From contig WARS01000038.1 of assembly GCA_008933995.1 (NCBI GenBank), positions 4,482,010 through 4,546,009 of the forward strand: a DNA stretch of 64,000 nucleotides, in the 5' to 3' direction. How positions within the stretch are numbered: the stretch's first letter is position 1; each line of letters opens with the position of its first letter. Positions 12,481-23,802 of this stretch are shown in pieces. The stretch is from Datnioides undecimradiatus. Its lineage: Eukaryota > Chordata > Actinopteri > Lobotiformes > Datnioididae. Position numbers and translations under genes: made by a program. The notes under the pieces were generated by a model, which was not told the origin of the DNA, searched no databases, and worked only from the letters and a program-made list of their open reading frames with translations.

Positions 12481-13374
12481 ACAGTTAATATAAAATATTG
12501 ATTAAAGCAGTTTTAAATGACACTGACCTGTCCTCAGAATCCTCTATTTCACTGCAGGGAAACTAAATCTGTCAGGAAGGAAGTAAAAAATATATATTCA
12601 ATACAGAGTCACAGGTTTTGGGCACGGCTAGAGAGACTACTCAGTCAGTAAATTCAAGCAGAAATAGGAAATCATTATTTTGCATGATTAATGCATGTGG
12701 GCAGTGGTTGACACTTTGATCCTGAGAGCGCTTGAAGACAGAGAATTGCTGTCAGATCAAAGCAACAAGGCAAATCAAAACTATGGGCAACTAAGAGAAG
12801 TGTAGTGTGCGCCGTTGATGGGCAGAGGAAAACGACTGTCTAGAAAGGTATTGAAGGCGCTGAAGAGTGATTGCTCCCTCAGGGGTGAATCAGACACAGA
12901 GGAGAGAGTGATTCTGCCCAATGGGGAGATGTATGTTTTATAGAGTTGGTACACTTTCAGTGACCCTGTCTGTGTGGCTTTTTCCCTGCCACTCAAAAGC
13001 ACAATACGGTTCAGGTTCAGACGGTGCAGCGGTAATAATATCATTGTTTCACGGCCTTGCGTGTTTAATCCCCGGCCGCGAAAGCTATTTATGCCACAAG
13101 TGTCGCAATTACAGCACCTAACTATAGGCTATTGTAAAGTGAAGGACAACTAACAAGACACATCAAAGATGTGCTTTTAATCTTTGGCTTCCCAAGTTCG
13201 CAGACGCACTAAGTCACTTCAAGGTCTCGAAAATTGGATTTATTTACAGCAGCAGAAAAACAGGGTTGTAAAAAAAAAAGAAGAAGAAGAGAAAATGGCA
13301 GAGTGGTGAGAATGAGTAAATTGTTGCATCTCGAGTCAAAGACAAAGTGGAGTCCAGCTCTTTCGGAACTTCCG

Positions 13375-13414
13375 TCTTTGTAAGGGCAGGCGCCTCTTTG
13401 TAAGGGCAGGCGCC
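13375..13414 (+). repeat. Perfect 20-bp tandem duplication
   Basis: The 20-bp unit TCTTTGTAAGGGCAGGCGCC occurs twice head to tail without mismatch at 13375-13394 and 13395-13414. The absence of divergence suggests a recent duplication or a sequencing or assembly duplication. Confidence 0.9.
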
Positions 13415-13433
13415 CCTTCCCTGCAGGAAGGGG
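13413..13433 (+). other. GC-rich hairpin, 8-bp stem
   Basis: CCCCTTCC, loop CTGCA, then GGAAGGGG form a perfect 8-bp inverted repeat immediately after the 20-bp tandem duplication. It could form a stable stem-loop. There is no run of T after it and no context suggesting an RNA gene. Confidence 0.7.
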
Positions 13434-15596
13434 GTTATGTGACAGATGGAAACTGTCAAACGTGGCTAATTTTTGTTAGCCTTTCTAGTTTAAAGTGAAG
13501 AAACCATAAAAAAAATCTGGAGACGGTAAATTCAACCTGCTTTTCCACCTTATTGACCAGATTTGAATGCATTAATCAGTGCAAAAGCTCAGCCCCTATA
13601 AAATTTATTACGGTATAAATGAATTTTCCTGCAAACAAAACCTCACGATCCTCTTTATAATGAATCCTATATTAAAGTTTTATATTATCGCCGAATTTTC
13701 CCTTAAAATTCTTTAATTTCCACCAACTCTGCTCATACTATCTGACTGAAGAAATATCATGTTTTAATTATGAAGCTAATTAAAGTTGTGATGAAGTCGA
13801 GCTGAAACTTTTTTCAATAACCAATTTCTGCTGAAATGTGTATCCATTCCAACAGTTTTAATCTAGCTCAATAATTAACACAGCAGACAGTCTTTTCATC
13901 ACAAATAGAGATATACACACATAGAAACACACTTATACTTACAAGTATGCACACACACACACGCATGAATTAAAAGTAAACATACTTGTGCAGTCGTGCG
14001 TCATGAGGTTAAAAAGCCTCAGTGCAATATAAAAAACCGCTAGCAGGAATGCTAACTAGGCTACCATTGTCTGCCTCTTGACCATAGCTATGCAGCTCCT
14101 TGATGTACCAGCGTCCCTGCAGGTTCTAAGGTCATTTCATTGACCTGGACTTGCAAATATAGTAAGTTAACATCTCATCTCCTATTCTCCTGGCACTACG
14201 CCCCAGCAACAACCTGAGAAAGAGTCGGGAATAAGGGAACATAGACAATTCATTAAAGGGAAAGTAAAGCCTGTAAATTTACAATCTTAAAGAGTCAAAG
14301 TCAGTGACAGTAAGAGCACACAAAATCAAAACTATCATAACTGTTTCCTGAAGTGGAGAGTCTCTGTCTTTATCTTGAGTCTTTACTCCTGTGTTTTCCC
14401 CAGCCCTTCAGTTGGAGGGCCATACTCATCTTGATCAATACCTACCTGTGTTCCTCATTGTGATGTTTTGGGACCAGCTCCAGTGGACAATCCACAAAGC
14501 CATTTTGGCCAGAACAATCCAATTGCAAGTCTGATATTGCAGGGCCAGATGTGAAATGAGTAAATCAGAAGTAATTTGCAAGCGGACAGTGTGGGCGGAC
14601 CAAAACCTGTGTGCTTAAGTGCGATCGGCCACTTGAGCCAAGAGTGGGTGAGGAGAGTGGTCACTTAAGGTTGAAATGATCACCTGTGAAGACAAGCAAC
14701 AGGTCTGTGTCTGCTGCATGCTTTTGTCCTCGGAAAGTGTGGGAACCCAGAGCTGCGTGGGCAGATTGAACAGGTCCAGACTCTCGCAGGCTGCCACTAC
14801 ACCAGTTAACCATTTAGTTGGTTTTCATTCATATAAACCCAGTGTGTGAGTAGTTCAAGGACACTTTGATGGAGACTGAGGGTAACTCTAATGTTACGCA
14901 TCCCAGGTAGACAGCTGTTCTGCTCAAGAGTTGATGATCGACAGAGAAGACATGGAAATAAAGTAACACCAGTTCAGGCATTGAAATTAAAGATAATGTA
15001 TCTGGCAAATGTGATGTTATCTGCTAACGTTAAAGTTAGCATCTAGGATCCCCACCTTGGGTTAGCCGGGCATGCTAATGTTTGCAGCTTGCTTTAGAGC
15101 AGAAAAACACAGCCTTTTATCATTTTCCTGCACATTTGGTTTTTGAAAGACTTTTGACAGGCTTTGCTAACCTTTTGTTGGACAAATGCTAAATATGGTA
15201 AGGATCATTAACCAGACATCAGTTTTATTTCATTACAGGGTTAAAATACCTGACCTGAACATAGTTTTGGTGGCACAGGGCTTTTTGTGCAAGACTGGAC
15301 ATTAAACATGAGACACCAAAGGTCATTTTATACTAATAATTTTGTAATGGTAAACATATTATTATAGTCAGTCAATTTATCAAAGTGCAAAATAGCTGCA
15401 GATTAGATCATGCAGTTGATGAGTGCTGTGGAGATGAATATGAGAGGACCTTTTGCTCCTCTGCGTCACCTAATTTCATGCGTGATGTAGATTTTCAGCT
15501 TTTTCAGAGCACGGACTCAATCACTGACAAAAGAAACTCCTCTGCAATATTTTTATTCGAGCCAGTCTGCGTGCACTTGTGTCACCGGGTGTATCA

Positions 15597-15599
<3 letters not shown>

Positions 15600-15635
<36 letters not shown>
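15600..15635 (+). repeat. GT dinucleotide repeat
   Basis: About 18 uninterrupted GT units, followed 22 bp later by a poly(A) run. Confidence 0.95.
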
Positions 15636-15636
<1 letters not shown>

Positions 15637-15657
15637 ATGCAGGGTGTTGATGTATGT

Positions 15658-15677
15658 AAAAAAAAAAAAAAAAAAAA
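15658..15677 (+). repeat. Poly(A) run, A20
   Basis: Uninterrupted A20 just downstream of the GT repeat. Together they form a compound simple-repeat locus. Confidence 0.95.
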
Positions 15678-16414
15678 TCACCATGAATCAGACCCAGCCG
15701 AAATCGGAGAGTTGCACATCAAACCTATCATCAGCCACCGGACCTCGGGGACGACATTTGCTGTTATTTTGTTGGAGCAGAGACAAAGTCTTTTTCCCCC
15801 CCCTCATATCTGGCATTGTCATTTTAGAAGGTCATCTCTCTCCACAAAGACTAAACTCATTAAATTCACCAGGCAGACACAAACGGTTACAGCCGTCATT
15901 CTGATGTGTGCAACAGGCCCCAAGTCCAATTGTCTGCCTGAAATTAGCAATCAAGATCTCAAGACAAAGTAGATTTATTCAGACCAAAATAAAGGACACA
16001 AATTACACATTCAAGTCTTCAATGTCCAGGTGCTTAACTGAATGTTGGAAATGTGCATTAGTTATTTTAATAAACCCAGTCCTCCAGTTTCTCCCCTGTT
16101 TTATTTCTGAAGAGGTTCGAGGGCGCTGGGATTTTCAATATCTCCCATGCATCATTTTATATGAAAGCGCTTTCCTCTAATTGGAAAAAATTGGGCAGGT
16201 TTAAAAGTTTGCTTTGCTTTTGCTGCATCTTGAACGCAACCACAGAAATTTCCTCCTCGGAAATAATGAATTAATATGGAAACTAATGGAAATCATTACC
16301 GCAGTCCGTGCTGTAGAACAAACAGCCATTATACTATATGCCCACACCATGCATAACAAAGATGGATGAAGGAGGAGGGACTTCTCAATTCATTATCTGG
16401 CTTTAAAAGAATGG

Positions 16415-16585
16415 TCACGCTTATTTGCTTTGCTGCTAAGAGTTACATGATTGATAAAACGTCCCTTCCTGTACAGTAACTACGAACAGCCTGTTAGCTT
16501 AGCTTAGCACAAAGACTAGAAACAGGAGAAGCAGCTAACCTGGCCCTGTCTAAAGGCAGTAAAACAGCAACTCTGAAGCTGGATT
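16415..16585 (+). repeat. Teleost interspersed repeat copy (GTTAGCTTAGCTTAGC type)
   Basis: The copy contains GTTAGCTTAGCTTAGC at 16493-16508, then ACAAAGACTAGAAACAGG and GCTAACCTGGCCCTGTCTAA. A related order of blocks occurs at 34572-34690 and 62341-62450. I recognise this as a widespread percomorph fish repeat, usually with AAAGACTGGAAACAGGGGG after the TTAGCTTAGC core. Whether it is a SINE or a DNA-element derivative is not decided here. Confidence 0.6.
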
Positions 16586-16849
16586 TGGTACCTTTGGACG
16601 TCATTTTCTCATCCAAGACTCAGTAAAAAGGAAAATGATGCAAATCTGTGCACAACGCATGTGTCCATCTTGGAAAAATCTCCAAAGTTTGCTTCTTCGT
16701 GCCATTTTCTGACCAATAGGAGCTGATTCTTTATTTGAGCACTGAAAAATAGCTCTTGCATCTCCTCTGCTGCCTCGACTCCTTGCTTATAAATATCCAG
16801 CAAACTCCAAACTCACCAGCCAAAGTACTTCAAGAACGCAAACACGCTC

Positions 16850-17000
16850 TCCTCTTTGCTGGCTTCCCTATATGTGCTCATATTGATCAGAAACTCCTAC
16901 TTACTACTTACAAAGCCTCACAGGGCCTTGTGCGTCAGTATGCTGTTGCTGTGATTTATTTACTACCTATCAGCCCACCCATGCTTTCCACTCACAGGAT
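16850..17000 (+). mobile_element. Possible non-LTR retrotransposon coding fragment
   Basis: One plus-strand frame reads GFPICAHIDQKLLLTTYKAS followed by QGL. It resembles the LINE polyprotein stretch W-L-P-V-x-x-R-I-D-F-K-x-L-L-L-T-Y-K-A-L-x-G-L-A-P-x-Y-L. The match is about 25 residues and then fades. It lies on the same strand as the fragments at 11.9 and 32.4 kb but need not share their family. Confidence 0.4.
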
Positions 17001-18080
17001 GCCTTGTCATCCCCCTCATTTGAAATTAAACAGCTAGGAGCAGAGCCTTGGCTCTTCTGCTATCTCTCTTTAACGTCCCCGCAGTCCATCATCCGCTCAC
17101 TTTTGGCCGCATGGCTTTGAAGTTCATAAACTGTGAAGCAAAGGATGGCTGATCTGATGGTCATTGCAGCCGAGGCAGAAAGGACCCGGTCAATAAACCC
17201 ACAGAGTGAGATGCCTTTTGCCGAATTGCAGGCAGACATTAAAGTGGGGCCTGTAAAATCATGCATCCAAGCACATTTTACCTTTTGCTCTCTTTCCGTC
17301 ACTCCGCCTCTGAGTGTGTTTGGGTGTGGTGTGAGGGCCCTTCAGGCCTCTTCAAGGCTAGCTGAACACTTCTGAAAATAAGCTCCCACTGCTCAGGATC
17401 TGAGCAATTATTGGGTTTTTTGATTTCTTTTTGAAAAAGCTGGAAGGTTGTTTTCCTCAAAGGTGTCTGCTGATGAGCATTAAAAGATATTTGTTTTGAT
17501 TTTCAGCCCCTCAAATCATAGCACAAGATTACAATATAAGAAGAAAACCCTAAAAAAACAAATCTTTATGCATTTTACTAAAAATAATGGTATGGGGGCT
17601 TTAATTTTGACATTGCCTCCTACCGAGACCACCTGACCACTGTCACATGTACCATGTACATGTACCAACTATTGCACGAATACATCATGAGAGCTCGGGA
17701 AATCAGTATTCAGCGCTGTGCCACGAGCTGTTATGGGGGCCGCTGTTCAGACATAATGAATGTGTTAGAGACCAGACTTCATGTAAAGTGAATGTGGGAA
17801 AAAACGAAGTTCACTTGACCTCAATATATTCCCCTCAGCTCCCGAAAATTGCTTTTGCTGTGGTCCTTCCACTTGATATCTTTTTGCCAATCACAAAGAG
17901 CCACAAAGATCCGGCGAGTGTCCTCTGTGTCTGTGCAACGTCAGCGCTGCTGTCGCGGCTCAGATTGTGCTTAAGAGCATGATGCACATGTGCCAACTCA
18001 GCAGCTGTCACCTAAAAGTGAGGGAGGCCAGAGTATGAAAAGAAATCTGTTCTTGCTTGACACTTTTCAAGTTGCAAGAA
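17001..18080. other. No gene seen
   Basis: Non-coding sequence. Open frames up to 111 codons (17647-17982) show no recognisable domain. A small CATGTAC-rich palindromic patch lies at 17646-17665. Confidence 0.55.
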
Positions 18081-18250
18081 TGGCAAAACATTGTGGCCCG
18101 GTGGGTAAACAGAGTCTTATCTCAAAACAGAGAACCAGAGTGGAGTCGCTGCTTTGCAAAGAGGCCACCCTGCTGACGTGTCCTTGAGCAAGACACTGAA
18201 TCCCCAGCGGCTGCACCGACGCTAACAAGCCACAAGCACCACTGCAAAGA
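18081..18250 (+). mobile_element. tRNA-derived SINE-like copy (decayed)
   Basis: A tRNA-like head is suggested by GTGGCCCGGTGGGTAAACAG near 18092 (A-box-like), with a poor B-box. The body carries TGTCCTTGAGCAAGACACTG at 18179-18198, shared with the copy at 60097. Fish SINE-like repeats with this body typically continue to a CGCTTT and CCATTTACC tail, which is not clear here. Confidence 0.5.
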
Positions 18251-21200
18251 ACAGAGAAGTTTGGGTCCAGAGAGTTCATCTCACCTCGTCTTAAAGCTGT
18301 TTGTCAAACATCAATACTTTGTTCATACTGACTGAAATATCTCTGCATAGAGAAAACTGTCATCCGCTGACGCATGGCATTGAATATCTGATTACATAAG
18401 TCATTTTTTTCATTGACAGGTGAGTCAGCTGAACTTCAGCCAGGTTTTTCCATATTGAGGATATTCTGGCGGTAAAGATGGCGGTAAGCAGAACACCTAC
18501 TCCTTCTTTGGACACTAAGGGATGGTATCATATACACACTATCTGAGTTAAAACCAGTCACATTTCCCCACACATTGTTTTATGTTTTAGTCCATATAAA
18601 AGGTTACAATCAGGAGCAAAAACCTGAATAATAAGTGGTTATTTGAGCAATTTGTCACAGTTATTTTGGTTTGAATATAATAAATTAGGTTAAAATGTCA
18701 CTATTAAACTGCACCTCCTCCACCTCACATATAGTCACCTTGTAAAGCTGATTTGACCAGCTTTTAGGCACATCTTTCCTCGATTAGCTCTGCTTTGTTC
18801 TCCACCAGCCATCTCCAAAGGGAAATGTGTGGCTCTTTAGCCGCAAAATGCTCCACTATGAATGTTCGTCTGCGGTTTCATGAAGAGAAGTCGGTGTGTA
18901 ATTTGCTTTTTGCTAAAAAAAAAAAAACAGTCTAGAAACCACAATGAGCCTGGGAAAAGTGACCCAAACCAGTTAACAAGCTTTGCAGAGTCAAAGGGAA
19001 AGTGAAGAGTTAGGTGATAGTTACCTGTTGGTTTAAAACTATGAGAAACCTTTCAAATTACACAGACATTTATCAGTTCTTAATATAAAAATCAGCTTTT
19101 GAAGGAAAAACTGTCTGTAATTCTGAAAAACCCGTGAGCTGACTCTACTGTGCTGTTTCGGTTTCCAGAGCAAAACCCAAATTGCTTCTAATAGTTATTC
19201 GAGGTAATCAGGTTCATCAAAACTGTATTTGAATTAAATGTGTGGGGAAAAGAGTGCTTTATCATGCTCTGCCCCCTGTGGAAGCACATTCACCTGGTGC
19301 ATTAAGAAATCAATCTTGTAATGAGTCAAAGAAGCAATAAAATAGATTTTATGGTGAGGAGCTGCAGCCGGTGTGAAGCTCAATGATAAGAGCTTATTGA
19401 AACGTCCATATAACAGCCACCGTGACTCTTTATAATGCAAAAGTCTCCTCTGAATAGATTAGCAGAATAAATGCAAACGTAACACGGACCAAATGCGACC
19501 ATAAGGAACAAACCCTCAAGAGCCTGACTGCACGTGCCACCAGGCGTTCGCTTCCAACAGTTTCTGATTGTTGACAATTTTGTGAAAAACAACAAGGTAC
19601 CTGGAAGAAGCCCAATGCCGCGTTGTTTACAAGACAAGCAATGTGCCAAGCCACAGCGTCCACTGATGCTCCCCTTTTCAAGTGCTGACTGAGGCGGCGA
19701 TGAACTTTGAAGGACAACGGTCTCAGTTCCTCCTGCTTAGGTTGACTTCGTTTATTTAAATATTAATTATTTAAGTGCTGTTTAACCAATATGGAGTTGA
19801 AACCAGAGTAGACTCATCAGCAGCCATGTTCTCCTCTTCCTCCTGCCGCTCAGTATCATGTTACCTAATCACAGGGTGACATCATCATGCACTGACGGTG
19901 TGTTTCCCCTGTAATTGGCCGCACTGGGCAGGACGCTCACGCTGCATGCATGATAACCCCAAGGGTGCTTCAAACAAGTCGTTCAGAGACACCTGACGAG
20001 CAGCTTGTCCTTCTCATGTAGCACATAGGGGAGACTGAGTAAATGATGTAAAAGCATAATAACTCAGTGCATCTAGCTACAACCATATTTTAACACACTG
20101 ACCAGCTCTGGCCTTGAGGGGGAGCACCTCATACTGTGCTGGTCCACTCTGAAGAGACTGTATTGACACATTGAGTGCATCAAGTGCAGCACTGCTGGAC
20201 TTATTTTACAGGAAAAGAAATGATCGGCTTTATTACCGTGCAGATGGCGGGCTTTGGAACGCCATTAGAGGTCTGCAGAGGCATGAAAGTGAAATCCAGC
20301 CTGGGCCCATGTCTTTAGCCTCTTTAACCCCACTGACATTTTAATGGCTAAGTTGTTGCAAACTCATCCTGTTCAGCCAAGCTTTGTTCAAACCCACAGG
20401 ACTTTGTTTAAAATTCTGGTAGAGTTCCTTGAGTTTGCAAAGATAAAGACAGAAAGCCAAATTTAGGGTAAATAGAGTACTAATTTTGGACAAGGCATGA
20501 ATTTTAAAGATAGTCCAGCCATTATATCTTCTTTTTAACATAAACGTTACCTCTCATTTTATATTCCAAATATTTAACACTCTGGACCAGTGTGATAAAA
20601 CACATCTGGAAGGACTATGAACACGTTCTCCCAAAAATGAGATGCTGTAGTTTTATACATATGAATAAAATATTGGCATAATGGAGCGGCGCAGCCTAAA
20701 AAATCATTTGAATACTGCACTGAGTGCAAACATCATATCGTTTAAATGAAGCATTAGAATAAGCTGATACAGAATATATACGACAGAGTGTGAAATAAGA
20801 TGATTTTTCCAACCTTAACGCCTCTTTAGGGAGAATAAAAGGTGGATATGGGATATTAAGGGGTTACCATTCAGACTTGTTCTGCTTTTACCACACTTTT
20901 TATATATATTTCCCTCCATTTAAGTCATTTTATTACCCAGTTATTTTTATGTTTGCATGCCTGCAACTTTTATGCCTGCTTTCTTGGTCGTGTATCATCT
21001 TAAAAATGAGATTTTTTTTCAGTGAATGCAAAACCATACATTGCCGGCGCTGCTAGAAGAAGTACGTTCCCATCCAGACGCACATCTTCTTTTTAAAGAG
21101 GACTGCGACATATCCCTTTTCTCTTGTCTGAGCGCGAGTGCAAGACACTGATTTGGGAGTCGCAGCAAGGGCGGCTTTTGTGCTCCCACGGTCCAACAGC

Positions 21201-22640
21201 ACTTGCTGTCTGGCTTCTTCAAGTGGAGTGAGGGGCGACAAAGGTGGTTAGCCATTGTTGCATAGACAGGTATAGTAATTACATTCTCCCCCATTCAGTC
21301 CCTATCTCCATACAGCACCAGCATACCCCACTCAAACTCCATTATACGCTTGCCAAATGGAACAAAAGCCCAGCATTCAATGGTTTTGGCACTCAAAAAG
21401 AGACACTGACCCCTTCTGGGGTTAGACATCAAATTGTGTCATGGTCTCGCCGGCTGCAGAATACAGTATGACTTTTAATTTATGGTTTCAGAGTGGGGTG
21501 TCGCATCAGCCACTGGATTATCCTCGTGTTGGCACGAGTGCACTTGAAAGCCCTCGCCCTCGCTCCGACCGGGTTCAGGTCACTTTAAAATTAAACAGTT
21601 TTCATTTTTTATGGCTCTGTAGCACTATAGCGTAGATATTCTCTCTGTTTACTGTATTAAAGCATCAATATTTCACATAGAAAGCGAGAGCGCGTGTATT
21701 TGGACACTTGCTCTTTCGATTTGAGCTTTAACACCGTAATACTTCACATTTTTGAGATTGCTCTCATGTTCTGAAACAGCCAGAGCCAACACACATTACT
21801 CGTGCATTGTAATACCTCAATTAAAATGTAATTTAAGCTTGTGCATTTCTCATGACAATCAAAGTTTTTCCTTTGGCTGAAAATGTGACATTTTTGCAGA
21901 AATAACAACTCACACCCGAGACTGCAGAGTTAGAAGACTCTGCTCTTGATTGTTTGTCACAGCCTGCTTTTCAGATACGCTCTAAATTACACTAAATTGA
22001 ACTGTTAGGGCTCAGTAGACAATTCCTAATGAATACAAGGGCGACACACATCTCATGCACAGTTGCTTGAGAGCGCACAGATGTTATAGCGGAGCCTGAA
22101 GTAGCGCACAAAGCAAGGCACTTGTCTTGTCTGATGAGAGGGCTCATTTGGAACTGCCATTAGTAGACATATGATTTATGGCTCTGTCTGCCGCTCCTGC
22201 AGAAACCACCACTTTCACTTCAGCAGCACCAGCCCAGAATAGAGAATCTCTCTCCAGGCTTCGGTCTTGGAGCTGAAATACAGCATGTTGAGCTGTAGTG
22301 GATTGGATGGATGGTATAGAGGAGGTGTCACATGCCACTAAATAAGACTTGTTCATATCTACCAAGGAGTCCTCTGCAGGCATTTTCACAATATTGCACT
22401 TTTTTTCAAAGACTGCTAATTGAAGAAGTGGTGTAAATTGGAAAAGTTTGCAGCCTCTGTAAAGTTAGAGTCTTTCTTAATGTCTAGATGCCTATTTTAA
22501 TGAGCAGACAAATAAACTACTAACTTTTTAGGAGTGTTGAATCCTAAAAAGGTGTGACTACATATAGTCAGTGCATAAAATCCCAAAATGCTAATCTACC
22601 GTGAGTCTTTTGAACCTGACTCAGTGGATGTCATACATAA
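18251..22640. other. No gene seen
   Basis: Non-coding, AT-rich, with poly(A) at about 18915-18926 and no recognisable coding domain. The block at 20220-20330 is non-repetitive and compositionally balanced and is worth testing for conservation. Confidence 0.6.
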
Positions 22641-22682
22641 GGTGTTTGTTTCACTTCAGAGATTATTGGTATAGGGAGGCAA

Positions 22683-23594
22683 TTGTATTGGGGTGATAGA
22701 CACAGAACTACTGGCAGAGTTTGTGACAGACCCAGGAGTGGAGCCCCACGAGTGACAGACCACAACGATGACCAGTACCTAAGGACCTCTGCACTCAGAC
22801 ATCGTTATGCAACTGCCACACAGCTGCAGGCCCGTTTACGAGATGTGAGGGGTACTAGGGTTTCCAGACAAACCATTCGCAAACGACTCCACCGCTTTGG
22901 CTTGAATGCCAGACGACCATTGCAGGTGACTCCACTGACACCAAGACACCTCCGTGAACGTTTGCAGTGGGCACAAGACCATGTGACCTGGACAATGCAG
23001 CAGTGGTCTACCGTCCTGTTCACTGATGAGTGTCGGGTCACCTTGCACAGAAATGATGGTCGTCAGCGTTGCTGGAGAAGGCGAGGTGAGCGATATGCCG
23101 AGGTCAACATGGTCCCCAGGGTTCGCTTTGGTGGAGGAGGTGCAACAGTCTGGGCAGGCATTACCAGTCAGCGCAAAACAGATTTGGTTATTGTAGATGG
23201 CTCAGTCACTGCACGTTCTTACCTCAGAGACATCATAGAACCCATCATCATCCCCCAATTCCACCAGCACACCCCCAACTTTCTGTTCATGGATGATAAT
23301 GCTCCACCACATCGTGCTAAAATTGTCACAGCTCGACTTCAGGAAGTCGGAGTGCCTCATATGGTATGGCCAGCAATGTCCCCTGACCTGAACCCCATAG
23401 AGCACGTCTGGGACCAGCTGAAGCAGAGACTGGATGATCGTACCCCACCCCCACGTGACCTGGCAGAACTGCGTGTAGCACTTGTGGAAGAGTGGAACGC
23501 ATTGCCTCAGAACAACATCATGAGGCTAGTGAGGAGCATGAGACGTCGCTGTCAAGCTGTCATTGCGGCAAATGGTGGAAACACCCGCTACTGA
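22683..23594 (+). CDS. Tc1-like transposase, N-terminally truncated
   Basis: This enzyme class binds its element's terminal repeats through two N-terminal helix-turn-helix domains, then cuts and reinserts it at TA using a DDE nuclease. The 303-residue frame shows the arginine-rich linker (DRPRSGAPR, residues 15-23), the second helix-turn-helix region (about 30-80) and a complete catalytic core. The catalytic residues are Asp115 in LFTDECR, Asp205 in FMDDNAPPH and Glu240 in SPDLNPIEH, with 34 residues between the last two (DD34E). The usual length is about 340 residues, and the first helix-turn-helix is absent. Position 22683 is TTG, not ATG. The frame is open from 22641, after a TAA at 22638-22640, with no in-frame ATG before the catalytic domain. 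It is therefore probably a non-functional remnant despite lacking stops. Family identity is secure; function is unlikely. Confidence 0.85.
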   Translation: MYWGDRHRTTGRVCDRPRSGAPRVTDHNDDQYLRTSALRHRYATATQLQARLRDVRGTRVSRQTIRKRLHRFGLNARRPLQVTPLTPRHLRERLQWAQDHVTWTMQQWSTVLFTDECRVTLHRNDGRQRCWRRRGERYAEVNMVPRVRFGGGGATVWAGITSQRKTDLVIVDGSVTARSYLRDIIEPIIIPQFHQHTPNFLFMDDNAPPHRAKIVTARLQEVGVPHMVWPAMSPDLNPIEHVWDQLKQRLDDRTPPPRDLAELRVALVEEWNALPQNNIMRLVRSMRRRCQAVIAANGGNTRY

Positions 23595-23650
23595 CATTGT
23601 CAGTTTTTGTTATTTGGGGCTATCCTTGTTATTGTCTAAATGTTTGGGGT

Positions 23651-23656
23651 AATAAA
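23651..23656 (+). promoter_or_regulatory. AATAAA polyadenylation signal of Tc1 element
   Basis: Canonical AATAAA 57 bp after the transposase stop codon, in the usual place for a Tc1 transcript end. Confidence 0.5.
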
Positions 23657-23767
23657 TATTAAACTAATGAAAATGGTGTTTCTTCTCATTCATTATTAGT
23701 AATATCAAAGGGAACTTTTACTTATTTCATTAAAATTCAGACCAAATAGAAAAAGCACTCATGTAAA

Positions 23768-23798
23768 TAACAATATCCCTAACTTATTGTGAGTAGTG
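23768..23798 (-). repeat. Right terminal inverted repeat of Tc1 element
   Basis: Read inward on the minus strand it starts CACTACTCACAATAAGTTAG, followed by GGATATTG, a terminus type I recognise from fish Tc1-like elements. It is flanked outside by TA at 23799-23800. Its partner on the left was not found. Confidence 0.7.
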
Positions 23799-23802
23799 TA
23801 AT

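Larger units (their letters stand above)
12481..16400. other. No gene seen; simple repeats and one hairpin
   Basis: Non-coding. It includes the 20-bp tandem duplication and hairpin at 13375-13433, a CA stretch near 13950, and the GT/poly(A) compound repeat at 15600-15677. Frames of up to 195 codons at 15385-15972 run through the GT repeat and poly(A) and are artefacts. At 13029-13080 there is a weak tRNA-like pair of motifs (GTGCAGCGGTAA and TGTTTAATCCCCGGCC) that may be a SINE head remnant. Confidence 0.55.
22641..23800 (+). mobile_element. Tc1-type DNA transposon, 5'-truncated (DD34E)
   Basis: The element holds a transposase frame, a downstream AATAAA at 23651-23656 and a right terminal repeat ending at 23798 followed by TA, the Tc1/mariner target site. 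No inverse match to the right terminal repeat was found upstream of the transposase, so the left end is missing or beyond recognition. The left boundary given is the limit of the open frame, not a proven junction. The transposase frame is uninterrupted while the left end is absent, so the element looks fairly young but immobile by itself. Confidence 0.85.

Noticed and set aside
13029..13080. Possible tRNA-like or SINE head
   Set aside because: Only loose A- and B-box resemblance and no body or tail recognised. Mentioned within the surrounding non-coding stretch only.
14995..15075. GCTAACG/GTTAGC-rich stretch resembling fish repeats
   Set aside because: Short words match, but the order of blocks does not follow the copies at 51.8 or 56.1 kb.
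15385..15972. 195-codon plus-strand open frame
   Set aside because: It runs through the GT repeat (Val-Cys repeats) and poly(A) (Lys run). Two frames are open at once, as expected of simple sequence.
22805..23405. Minus-strand frames opposite the first Tc1 transposase
   Set aside because: They are antisense shadows of the transposase coding sequence.
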